Part shown: in pieces, positions 1-5,159 of the stretch | Position numbering within the stretch: the stretch's first letter is position 1 | Layout of the letters: each line of letters starts with the position of its first letter | Origin: JANWHZ01 sp964527385 | GTDB lineage: Bacteria; Patescibacteriota; Saccharimonadia; Saccharimonadales; UBA4665 | Direction of reading: 5' to 3' | Length of the DNA: 5,917 nucleotides | Assembly (NCBI GenBank): GCA_964527385.1 | Contig: CAZGPZ010000063.1 | Coordinates: forward strand, 1 to 5,917 | Made by a program: the position numbers and the translations under genes | Notes under the pieces: generated by a model | Told to the model about the DNA's origin: nothing | Databases searched by the model: none | The model's input: only the letters and a program-made list of their open reading frames with translations

Positions 1-1
1 T

Positions 2-34
2 TTAGCCCTAGCACTCCATACCATGGAGGGCTAA
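2..34 (+). promoter_or_regulatory. Hairpin burying the dnaJ Shine-Dalgarno sequence
   Basis: Bases 2-9 (TTAGCCCT) are the exact reverse complement of 27-34 (AGGGCTAA), and 14-19 (CTCCAT) of 23-28 (ATGGAG). The two stems share bases 27-28, so the best fold has outer pairs 2-7/29-34, inner pairs 14-19/23-28, and a bulge at 8-13. The only good SD in front of dnaJ, GGAGGG at 25-30, lies wholly inside the stem. No T-run follows on the + strand, so a terminator acting in that direction is unlikely. It could be a translation-control hairpin (thermometer-like), or a processing or stability hairpin behind an upstream gene not visible here. Confidence 0.5.
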
Positions 35-49
35 GATAGAGTGCAGAAT

Positions 50-1162
50 ATGGCTACCAAACGTGACTATTACGAAGTATTAGGTGTCGGCAAAAGCGCC
101 AGTGCGGACGAACTTAAAAAAGCGTACCGGCGCTTGGCCGTGCAGTACCATCCTGACAAACAGGGCGGCAACGAAGAGAAATTCAAAGAAATTAACGAAG
201 CGTACGAAGTCCTAAAAGACGCCGAGAAGCGCAAGCGCTACGACCAGTTCGGTCACGCCGGCGTTGGTGGTGCGAATGGCGGCGGAGCCGGCGGTTTCAA
301 CGGCTTTGGTGGGTATGGCCAGCAGGGCCAATCGATGCATTTCGATTTCGGCGACCTGGGCTTGGGCGACATCTTTGGTAGCTTTTTTGGCGGTGGCGGC
401 GGCCAGCAACAGCGCCGGCAGGCACGTGGCCGCGATGTCGAGGCGAGCGTGGAAATCAGCTTCGAGCAAGCAGTGTTCGGCACCGAAGCCGATTTGGCCT
501 TGACACTTGAAGACACCTGCGAGCATTGCAAAGGCACGACTGTGGAACCAGGCTATGAACTAAAAACATGCGATGTGTGCAAAGGTTCCGGGCAGGTAGT
601 GAGCGTGACACGCACCATCTTCGGCAATATCCAGCAGGCCAGCATATGCCCAAAGTGCCACGGCACCGGCAAGATACCAGAGAAAGTTTGTACCGTTTGT
701 CGTGGCAAGGGCACGCAAAGTAAGCGCCAGACGATCAAACTGAAAATTCCGGCCGGCATCGACGACGGCGCGACGATTCGCCTGCGCGAACACGGCGAAG
801 CGATTGCCAACGGCCCGAAGGGCGACTTGTACGTCAATATCCGTGTCAAGCCACACAAGCAATTCACGCGCGAAGGCGACTTAATCCTGAGCAAAGAACA
901 TGTCGGCATGGCCGAAGCGGCACTGGGCACGACCATCGAGGTAAATACGGTTGACGGCAAAGTAACCATGAAAATCCCTGCCGGCACACAATCCGGTTCT
1001 GACTTCAAATTATCGGGTCATGGCGTCCCGCACTTACGTGGCGAATCACGCGGCGCGCACATTGTCACCATCCTTGTCGATACGCCCACGAAACTTTCCA
1101 AACGCCAACAAGAACTATTAGAAGAATTCCAAACGCCCCAGAAAAAGCACGGCCTTTTCTAG
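50..1162 (+). CDS. dnaJ: Chaperone protein DnaJ (Hsp40)
   Basis: Cytoplasmic co-chaperone that delivers unfolded clients to DnaK and stimulates its ATPase. With the ATG at 50 it has 370 residues and full type I DnaJ layout: J domain about 5-67 with HPD at 34-36; Gly/Phe-rich linker about 68-118; four zinc-binding repeats starting at C157 (CEHCKGTT), C174 (CDVCKGSG), C200 (CPKCHGTG) and C214 (CTVCRGKG); then two C-terminal client-binding domains with GTQSGSDFKLSGHGVP near 312-327. The first zinc repeat ends GTT instead of the usual GxG, but both cysteines are present. Start choice: the family normally begins only a few residues before DYYE, which favours ATG 50. An in-frame GTG at 41 adds three residues and has the better SD spacing (GGAGGG 25-30, 10 nt), so it remains possible. 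In many bacteria dnaJ lies downstream of grpE and dnaK, which would be left of this window. Confidence 0.97.
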   Translation: MATKRDYYEVLGVGKSASADELKKAYRRLAVQYHPDKQGGNEEKFKEINEAYEVLKDAEKRKRYDQFGHAGVGGANGGGAGGFNGFGGYGQQGQSMHFDFGDLGLGDIFGSFFGGGGGQQQRRQARGRDVEASVEISFEQAVFGTEADLALTLEDTCEHCKGTTVEPGYELKTCDVCKGSGQVVSVTRTIFGNIQQASICPKCHGTGKIPEKVCTVCRGKGTQSKRQTIKLKIPAGIDDGATIRLREHGEAIANGPKGDLYVNIRVKPHKQFTREGDLILSKEHVGMAEAALGTTIEVNTVDGKVTMKIPAGTQSGSDFKLSGHGVPHLRGESRGAHIVTILVDTPTKLSKRQQELLEEFQTPQKKHGLF

Positions 1163-1194
1163 TGGGTGTTACGGATAGCGGCGAGACCGGCCGT

Positions 1195-1218
1195 TTCCTG
1201 CTGCTAGCTATGCAGGAA
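1195..1218. terminator. Hairpin between convergent dnaJ and GlsB-like gene
   Basis: TTCCTGC (1195-1201) is the exact reverse complement of GCAGGAA (1212-1218), with a 10-nt loop. It begins immediately after the stop codon of the minus-strand gene and lies 32 nt after the dnaJ stop. Its position suits a shared transcript end, but no T-run follows in either direction, so termination activity is uncertain. Confidence 0.35.
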
Positions 1219-1491
1219 CTAGATGTTGCGGTTTGAGGCACGCCAACCCGTAAAGGCATTTAACAGGGCAACAAGGATGACCGCGCCCAGCAGCGACCAG
1301 AAGAACCCCGTCCAACTGAACGCCAAGTAGGCTTGGTCGCTGCCGACAAATATACCGGAGACAATACTGCCTATGAGCGAGCCGACGATACCAATAACAA
1401 TGCTTCCAACTAATCCTTCGTGCCGTCCCATGATCGCCGCCGCCAACCAGCCGACAATTGCGCCCATCACCAGAAAAATGATAATTCCCAT
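1219..1491 (-). CDS. GlsB/YeaQ/YmgE-family small membrane protein
   Basis: A 90-residue hydrophobic protein with three membrane segments, about residues 2-21, 27-49 and 60-82. The Gly-rich wording GAIVGWLAAAIMG followed by GIVGSLIGSIVSG is characteristic of the transglycosylase-associated (GlsB/YeaQ/YmgE) family. Members are often stress-induced envelope proteins; the biochemical role is not settled. I chose ATG 1491 over the upstream in-frame ATG at 1518 because AAAGGGG (minus 1505-1499) forms a good SD with 7-nt spacing, and because the family starts directly with the first helix. A likely promoter lies about 65 nt upstream on the minus strand, and a perfect inverted repeat sits in the leader. 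The gene converges on dnaJ and is divergent from the small ORF at 1615. Confidence 0.88.
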   Translation of the reverse strand: MGIIIFLVMGAIVGWLAAAIMGRHEGLVGSIVIGIVGSLIGSIVSGIFVGSDQAYLAFSWTGFFWSLLGAVILVALLNAFTGWRASNRNI

Positions 1492-1508
1492 AGTGCTACC
1501 CCTTTCGT

Positions 1509-1529
1509 GTATTACCAATAGCGTAATAC
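1509..1529. promoter_or_regulatory. Perfect 7-bp inverted repeat in GlsB-like gene leader
   Basis: GTATTAC (1509-1515) and GTAATAC (1523-1529) are exact reverse complements separated by 7 nt (CAATAGC). The pair lies 4 nt upstream of the SD (1505-1499) and downstream of the predicted start of transcription near 1551 on the minus strand. It could be a dyad operator, or an RNA hairpin beside the ribosome site. The sequence alone does not decide. Confidence 0.4.
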
Positions 1530-1557
1530 TACCTGTTCCCGCCCAAGCGTGCCGTTA

Positions 1558-1585
1558 ATTATATTACGCTGGCCCTGCTTGCAAA
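1558..1585 (-). promoter_or_regulatory. Promoter for GlsB-like gene
   Basis: On the minus strand a consensus -10 TATAAT (1563-1558) lies 16 nt after TTTGCA (1585-1580), which matches four of six -35 positions. Transcription would start near 1551, giving a leader of about 60 nt that contains the inverted repeat and the SD. The -35 region overlaps that of the oppositely directed promoter at 1579-1607. Confidence 0.55.
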
Positions 1586-1607
1586 ATAATACTTATGCAT
1601 CGATAAT
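1579..1607 (+). promoter_or_regulatory. Leaderless-type promoter of the 37-residue peptide gene
   Basis: TTGCAA (1579-1584), a 17-nt spacer and GATAAT (1602-1607) are followed by exactly 7 nt and then ATG 1615. Transcription should start at or next to the A of the start codon. There is no SD. The -35 hexamer overlaps the -35 of the minus-strand promoter at 1585-1558, so the two promoters probably compete or are co-regulated. Confidence 0.55.
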
Positions 1608-1614
1608 TTCCTGT

Positions 1615-1728
1615 ATGAGGAGCAAATACTCCAGGGAATCCGGCCTTATCCCACTGCTTATCATGATATTGCTCGCCATACTCGCCGTGATGGTCCTGAC
1701 GTATATGCGCGTCAAATCGGTCCAGTAG
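1615..1728 (+). CDS. Small single-pass membrane peptide (37 residues)
   Basis: I do not recognise a family. The ORF ATG 1615 to TAG 1726-1728 encodes a basic N-terminus (MRSKYSRESG), one uninterrupted hydrophobic segment at about residues 11-30 (LIPLLIMILLAILAVMVLTY) and a short basic tail (MRVKSVQ). This is the layout of a single-pass small membrane protein. Support that it is real comes from the promoter in front: TTGCAA, 17 nt, GATAAT, then exactly 7 nt to the ATG. That is the same leaderless geometry as three longer genes in this window. The next gene's -35 begins 14 nt after the stop. The basic tail would normally favour the cytoplasmic side, but with basic residues on both ends the topology is unclear. 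Function is unknown. Confidence 0.6.
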   Translation: MRSKYSRESGLIPLLIMILLAILAVMVLTYMRVKSVQ

Positions 1729-1741
1729 CCGGCAAACGCCG

Positions 1742-1770
1742 TTGTGATTTTATGGTCCCTATGTGATAAT
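1742..1770 (+). promoter_or_regulatory. Leaderless promoter of the ATP-grasp gene
   Basis: TTGTGA (1742-1747), a 17-nt spacer and GATAAT (1765-1770), with an upstream TG at 1762-1763 giving an extended -10. Exactly 7 nt separate the -10 from ATG 1778, and no SD is present. Because the in-frame GTG at 1763 overlaps the -10 element, this promoter rules that GTG out as a start on its own transcript. Confidence 0.65.
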
Positions 1771-1777
1771 ACGCAAA

Positions 1778-2674
1778 ATGCGCGTGCTTATACTTGGAAA
1801 TGGCTCGGACGACCCAGCGGTGACTGAAGCCGCCTACTACGCCGGCGTAACTTCGTTCTTTGCTGGTGCCGCGAAAGACGTCGCGGAAGTGACGTATACG
1901 GTAATGCACGAACTTCTGTTCGCTGTGCACGGTGGACGAACGGCCATTCTCGATACGCGCAACCAGCGCGACCTAAAAGAATATGACGTGGTATTCATCC
2001 GCGGCCGGTTCCGGGAACGCCTTGATGTCGTGTTTGCCGTTAGCCATTATATGCATGGTCACAACCGTGTTGTGATAAACGATTATGGTAATATTCGGAC
2101 TTCATCAAAATTAAGCCAGGCGTTCCTGTTCGCGGAGTTGGGCATGCCCGTGCCGCACACGCTCTGCGGCTACCCGAGCGTGCTCCGCGCGCATGTTGCA
2201 CAACTAGGCTTCCCTTTTGTTTACAAAGACGTATATGGGGCGCATGGGAACAATAATTACCTAGCCAAAAGCCTGGAAGATTTTGATATTCTGGCACGCA
2301 AGCACCCGGGCCTTTTTGTCGCCCAGGCGTATATCCCAAATGACGGCGACTACCGCGTGCTGTATGTTGGCGGCAAGCATATGGCCATAAAGCGGACCGC
2401 TGTGCCAGGCAGNNNNNNNNNNTCACAAGGGGGCCATGCGGAACTTATGCCCTCAAATGCACTGCCAAGCAGTGTAATAAGACAGGGGAGAAAATACATG
2501 CATTACATGGGCATGCAGGTCGCTGGCGTTGACGTTATGCGCGACTCGCGTACTGGCAAATATGTGTTCCTGGAAGTTAATTCCCAGCCGCAACTGGCGA
2601 CGGGGGCTTTCGTTGACGTTAAATCTCGGTTACTCAGCGAATTTATTGCCAGCCTTCAGCCGAAAGCGGCTTGA
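1778..2674 (+). CDS. RimK-like ATP-grasp ligase, divergent (assembly gap inside)
   Basis: A 298-residue ATP-grasp enzyme, expected to join an amino acid or peptide amine to a carboxylate through an acyl-phosphate made from ATP. Visible elements are the likely nucleotide lysines K111 and K150, a glycine-rich loop GAHGNNN (154-160), the QAYIPNDGDYRVLYVGGK segment (183-200), AIKR (203-206), and the metal-binding ending GVD (250-252) plus FLEVNSQPQL (264-273). Its N-terminal domain is unlike that of the RimK encoded at 4146, so the substrate probably differs and cannot be named. Ten Ns at 2413-2422 replace residues 212-215, within the loop where RimK has GDFRSNTHQGG. The frame is kept across them. 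The 3' end overlaps the convergent gene by 32 bp. It could be a glutamate ligase, a peptide-tagging enzyme or a small-molecule ligase. Confidence 0.85.
   Translation: MRVLILGNGSDDPAVTEAAYYAGVTSFFAGAAKDVAEVTYTVMHELLFAVHGGRTAILDTRNQRDLKEYDVVFIRGRFRERLDVVFAVSHYMHGHNRVVINDYGNIRTSSKLSQAFLFAELGMPVPHTLCGYPSVLRAHVAQLGFPFVYKDVYGAHGNNNYLAKSLEDFDILARKHPGLFVAQAYIPNDGDYRVLYVGGKHMAIKRTAVPGXXXXSQGGHAELMPSNALPSSVIRQGRKYMHYMGMQVAGVDVMRDSRTGKYVFLEVNSQPQLATGAFVDVKSRLLSEFIASLQPKAA
2413..2422. other. Assembly gap (ten Ns) inside the ATP-grasp gene
   Basis: Ten unknown bases. Reading through them as given keeps the frame. However, compared with the RimK in this window (seven residues between the Gly of the TG and the QGG), only five are present here (four unknown plus Ser). 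The true gap may therefore be about 6 nt longer. Confidence 0.95.
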
Positions 2675-3593
2675 ACGGCAGCTGCGACATCAAGAACAAA
2701 ACATTCCGGTGTTCTGACGCATCAAGGGACAGGTTCTCGTTCCGCGGATTGTTATTATGGGTGTCCACCAGGTAGGTTCCTCGTTTTGACACCGATTTGC
2801 TTGCCTCGGCCTGGATACGCCCTGCCAGAGTACTAGGGAATCCTACTATCGCGGAACAAACCAGGAATTCAAATTTGTTATCCAGGTTGATATCGTCAAA
2901 CTTGCTATGCATGATTTCTTCAAGCTGTTGTAGCATTCGCTGGTATACGCCGAGATATTCCGGCGGGAGCCGCCTGAAATAAAACAACGAATCCCCTATG
3001 ATGCAATGGGTATACAAATAGACCAACAACTGGACGTGCAGTTTGTTGTTCATGTCGTACATTTGTTCCCCTATGCTAAGCAGCAGTGCGGGATCGGGAT
3101 GCTGTTCTGGCCTGCTCGCAGCCCATTGGTACAAATACAAAAAGTTCACGGCGTGGGTCGAAAGCATGGCAACGGCTTCATAGTCAGACATAATTTTGCT
3201 GCTTAGCGCCGCTAGGTCTTCCGGGCCGAAAATAGTGGCGAAGTCATGCCTGGTATCGATCCCATATACGGTATAGAGAAAAAGCATGCGGAACATGGTA
3301 TCGTTGTATGTTTTCAATTTCGGGTAGCGCGAGAGGAAAGGCGCGCGCAAGGAAGCGACGTTTTTTGAGCCGAAACTTCCTGGCTCGCTATCATGGCGGG
3401 CAAGCAGGCCCAAGGCGCCGAGAGGCTGTTCGTTATTGGTAAACCAAGAGCGCATTTGGCGCAGAAGCCTCTCGCTTCCCGGGTATTGGTTCCAAAGGTA
3501 GAGGCGGGATGCGAAATGGAACACCTTTTCATCCGCCAACTCACCTAAGTGCGAGGCAAAATAACTATAAACGTTATTGCTTAAATCATCCAT
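2643..3593 (-). CDS. Uncharacterised 316-residue protein
   Basis: I do not recognise this protein. It appears soluble, with no signal peptide or convincing transmembrane helix, and is rich in Leu, Tyr and Phe. Amphipathic helix-like stretches occur at about 101-110, 144-160, 170-200 and 214-230. This suggests an all-helical fold, perhaps a repeat-type solenoid, but no clear repeat unit is visible. No metal or nucleotide motif stands out. The segment 269-294 is rich in Asn, Ser and Lys and looks like a linker or disordered region. The start at 3593 is supported by a consensus TATAAT exactly 7 nt upstream and the absence of an SD. The gene is transcribed away from rimB out of a shared 49-bp region, and its last codons overlap the ATP-grasp gene tail to tail. 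A role linked to the ligase/protease genes is conjecture from position only. Confidence 0.8.
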   Translation of the reverse strand: MDDLSNNVYSYFASHLGELADEKVFHFASRLYLWNQYPGSERLLRQMRSWFTNNEQPLGALGLLARHDSEPGSFGSKNVASLRAPFLSRYPKLKTYNDTMFRMLFLYTVYGIDTRHDFATIFGPEDLAALSSKIMSDYEAVAMLSTHAVNFLYLYQWAASRPEQHPDPALLLSIGEQMYDMNNKLHVQLLVYLYTHCIIGDSLFYFRRLPPEYLGVYQRMLQQLEEIMHSKFDDINLDNKFEFLVCSAIVGFPSTLAGRIQAEASKSVSKRGTYLVDTHNNNPRNENLSLDASEHRNVLFLMSQLPFKPLSAEGWQ

Positions 3594-3600
3594 TTGTGAT

Positions 3601-3630
3601 ATTATATAACTTAATTAACCATAGCGGCAA
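3601..3630 (-). promoter_or_regulatory. Leaderless promoter of the 316-residue gene, shared divergent region
   Basis: On the minus strand TTGCCG (3630-3625), an 18-nt spacer and a perfect TATAAT (3606-3601) are followed by 7 nt and the ATG at 3593. The same AT-rich stretch read on the plus strand gives TATAAC (3605-3610), which could serve rimB with a leader of about 26 nt, though no good -35 accompanies it. Promoters for the two directions would interlock here. Confidence 0.6.
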
Positions 3631-3642
3631 TAAACAATTATC

Positions 3643-4149
3643 ATGGCAATGAAGAAACCACTTACCATTATAGGGCGCGCAGAAAAAATCAGGTTCCCGG
3701 ACCTGGGCGGCATGCTGGTGCCGGCCAAAGTCGATACGGGCGCGGACATTAGCACCCTTTGGGCGACTGGTGTCCATGAAGTGGCGGAGGGGCTAGAGTT
3801 TACCCCGTTCGGGTCGGGCAGCGACCACTACAGTGCCGCTCCAGTCGTGCTACCCAAAGGCAAATACCGTTTGACGCGCATCGCGAATTCGTTCGGGGTC
3901 AAAGAAATGCGATATGTGGTAAAGTTGCGTGTAGAGGTCAAAGGACGAATTATCCGCGCCTCTTTTTCCCTCTCGAACCGCAGTACCAAGACATATCCGG
4001 TTCTACTTGGCAGGCGGCTCCTGCATGGAAAATTCCTTGTTGACGTCGCTGCGGGCAGCCCGCTTCTGGACAAGGAAAACGAAGGGAAAGAAAAACTCAG
4101 GCTGTCGCTTGGGGCAAAGCACGAGCCACGAAAGGATACAAGCATATGA
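3643..4149 (+). CDS. RimB-type retropepsin-like protease (ATP-dependent zinc protease family)
   Basis: A 168-residue protein of the family named putative ATP-dependent zinc protease, whose fold and motif are those of retropepsin-like aspartic proteases. The catalytic triplet sits in VDTGADISTL (30-39; D31, T32, G33), and the second family signature is YPVLLGRRLL (118-127) followed by KFLVDV (130-135). In pseudomonads the relative RimB works with RimK, the enzyme that adds glutamates to ribosomal protein S6, and this gene overlaps rimK by ATGA (4146-4149), implying translational coupling. The likely role is trimming or limiting the tails made by the partner ligase; this is inferred. The C-terminal about 28 residues are charged and probably flexible. 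The start is ambiguous: ATG 3643 and ATG 3649 are in frame and neither has an SD; 3649 has a weak AATTAT 7 nt upstream. Confidence 0.88.
   Translation: MAMKKPLTIIGRAEKIRFPDLGGMLVPAKVDTGADISTLWATGVHEVAEGLEFTPFGSGSDHYSAAPVVLPKGKYRLTRIANSFGVKEMRYVVKLRVEVKGRIIRASFSLSNRSTKTYPVLLGRRLLHGKFLVDVAAGSPLLDKENEGKEKLRLSLGAKHEPRKDTSI
4131..4136 (+). promoter_or_regulatory. Ribosome binding site of rimK
   Basis: AAAGGA lies inside the end of the protease gene, 9 nt before ATG 4146. It supports that ATG and shows that SD-driven initiation is used for an operon-internal gene, in contrast to the SD-less first genes nearby. Confidence 0.6.
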
Positions 4150-5051
4150 AGATAGTTATCTTGTCCAAGGGCGCGCTAAATTACACGACACGGCGTTTGC
4201 GCGAAGAAGCAAAAGCTCGTGGGCACGACGTGCGCGTAGTAAATTATGCAAAATGTTACATGGCCATAGAAAAGGGCAATCCTATAGTCTATTACCGTGG
4301 CGAAAAACTTGAGAACATAGACGCGATTGTGCCGCGGATCGCGCAAAGCTATACCAAATACGGCACGGCGGTAGTGCGGCAATTCGAGATGCAAGGCGTG
4401 TTTACGACCGCGAGCTCGATTGCTATCAACCGATCGCGCGACAAGCTGCGCGCGTACCAGCTACTTGCCAAATATGGCGTAGGCGTGCCAAAAACGGTAT
4501 TTGCCCGCGAGACTGCTGACTTCGAAGAGGTGGTAGAGTTGGCCGGCGGCGCGCCGGTTATCATCAAAGTAGCGCGCGGCACGCACGGCAATGGTGTCGT
4601 GTTGGCGGAAACGCGCAAAGCTGCCAAAGCCGTGATGCAGGCATTTTACGTCGAGGGCGTGAGCTTTGTCGTGCAAGAATACGTCGAAGAATCGGCCGGC
4701 AGCGACATCCGTGCGTTGGTGGTCGGCGGGCGCGTTGTTGCCAGTATCAAGCGCCAAAGTTTGACAGGCGACTTCCGCTCCAACACGCACCAGGGCGGTG
4801 TTGGCAAACGGGTGAAGCTGACAGAACTCGAAGAAAAAACCGCCGCCAAAGCCGCCAAGGCGATGGGGCTGCCGATCTGCGGCGTCGACATGATGCGTTC
4901 CGCCAAGGGCCCGTTGGTGTTGGAAGTCAATTCGTCAGCCAGCTTGAAGACGCCCGAAACGCTGACGAAGCGCAACGTCGCCGTGCTCATTATTGAATAC
5001 ATAGAGCGCAACGCCAAAGCCCGCCACAAAAAAGACAAAGTCGGCGCCTAA
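4146..5051 (+). CDS. rimK: Alpha-L-glutamate ligase RimK
   Basis: ATP-grasp ligase that adds glutamate residues to a protein C-terminus; in E. coli the target is ribosomal protein S6. The 301 residues align closely and almost without gaps to E. coli RimK as I remember it: opening MKIVILSKGALNYTTRRLRE, PRIAQSYTKYGTAVVRQFEM (63-82), RSRDKLRAYQLLA (97-109), ATP lysine K141, glycine-rich GTHGNGVVLAETR (145-157), QEYVEE (177-182), D187, GDFRSN (208-213), and metal ligands D248, E260 and N262. The usual ending of the last motif, NASPGL, reads NSSASL here. A basic tail (KARHKKDK) follows the catalytic domain. It overlaps the RimB-type gene by 4 bp and is followed at once by a hairpin. The real target in this organism is unknown; an S6 with a suitable acidic tail is not in the window. 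Confidence 0.93.
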   Translation: MKIVILSKGALNYTTRRLREEAKARGHDVRVVNYAKCYMAIEKGNPIVYYRGEKLENIDAIVPRIAQSYTKYGTAVVRQFEMQGVFTTASSIAINRSRDKLRAYQLLAKYGVGVPKTVFARETADFEEVVELAGGAPVIIKVARGTHGNGVVLAETRKAAKAVMQAFYVEGVSFVVQEYVEESAGSDIRALVVGGRVVASIKRQSLTGDFRSNTHQGGVGKRVKLTELEEKTAAKAAKAMGLPICGVDMMRSAKGPLVLEVNSSASLKTPETLTKRNVAVLIIEYIERNAKARHKKDKVGA

Positions 5052-5081
5052 AGAGCTTTTAGCGGGTCGCTAATAGCCTTT
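5050..5081 (+). terminator. Hairpin ending the rimB-rimK operon
   Basis: Starting in the rimK stop codon, AAAG (5050-5053), GCT (5055-5057) and TTAGCG (5059-5064) pair with CGCTAA (5068-5073), AGC (5075-5077) and CTTT (5078-5081), around a 3-nt loop GGT. One bulged A and one T-T mismatch interrupt the stem. The T-run is only three bases, so the terminator call rests on stem strength and position. Confidence 0.55.
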
Positions 5082-5105
5082 CGCAAAACTGCTATAGCTT
5101 GCCCT

Positions 5106-5133
5106 AGGCTACTGGCTAACTGCTATTGGCTAT
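5106..5133 (+). repeat. Imperfect short tandem repeat of GGCTA units
   Basis: Four GCTA cores follow each other at spacings of 6-8 nt (GGCTAC, GGCTAAC, TGCTAT, GGCTATC) just upstream of, and running into, the -35 of the next gene. More GCTA/TAGC words occur between 5060 and 5100. The pattern could be slippage-derived or a cluster of binding sites. Confidence 0.35.
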
Positions 5134-5152
5134 CACTCCCAGATGCTATACT
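5126..5152 (+). promoter_or_regulatory. Leaderless promoter of the five-helix membrane protein
   Basis: TTGGCT (5126-5131), a 15-nt spacer and TATACT (5147-5152) with an upstream TG at 5144-5145 (extended -10). Exactly 7 nt separate the -10 from ATG 5160, and no SD is present. The short spacer is compensated by the extended -10. Confidence 0.6.
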
Positions 5153-5159
5153 TTGGCGT

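Noticed and set aside
212..1008. Several long ORFs on the minus strand and in other frames within dnaJ
   Set aside because: They are shadows of the GC-biased dnaJ codons: low-complexity translations with no start signals, lying over a complete DnaJ.
1763..1777. GTG 1763 as the start of the ATP-grasp gene
   Set aside because: The codon overlaps the -10 element GATAAT; a transcript from that promoter would not contain it. ATG 1778 also gives the usual beta-strand opening MRVLILG.
4176..5038. Long minus-strand ORFs across rimK
   Set aside because: They lie entirely opposite a full-length RimK with all active-site motifs and have no promoter or SD of their own.
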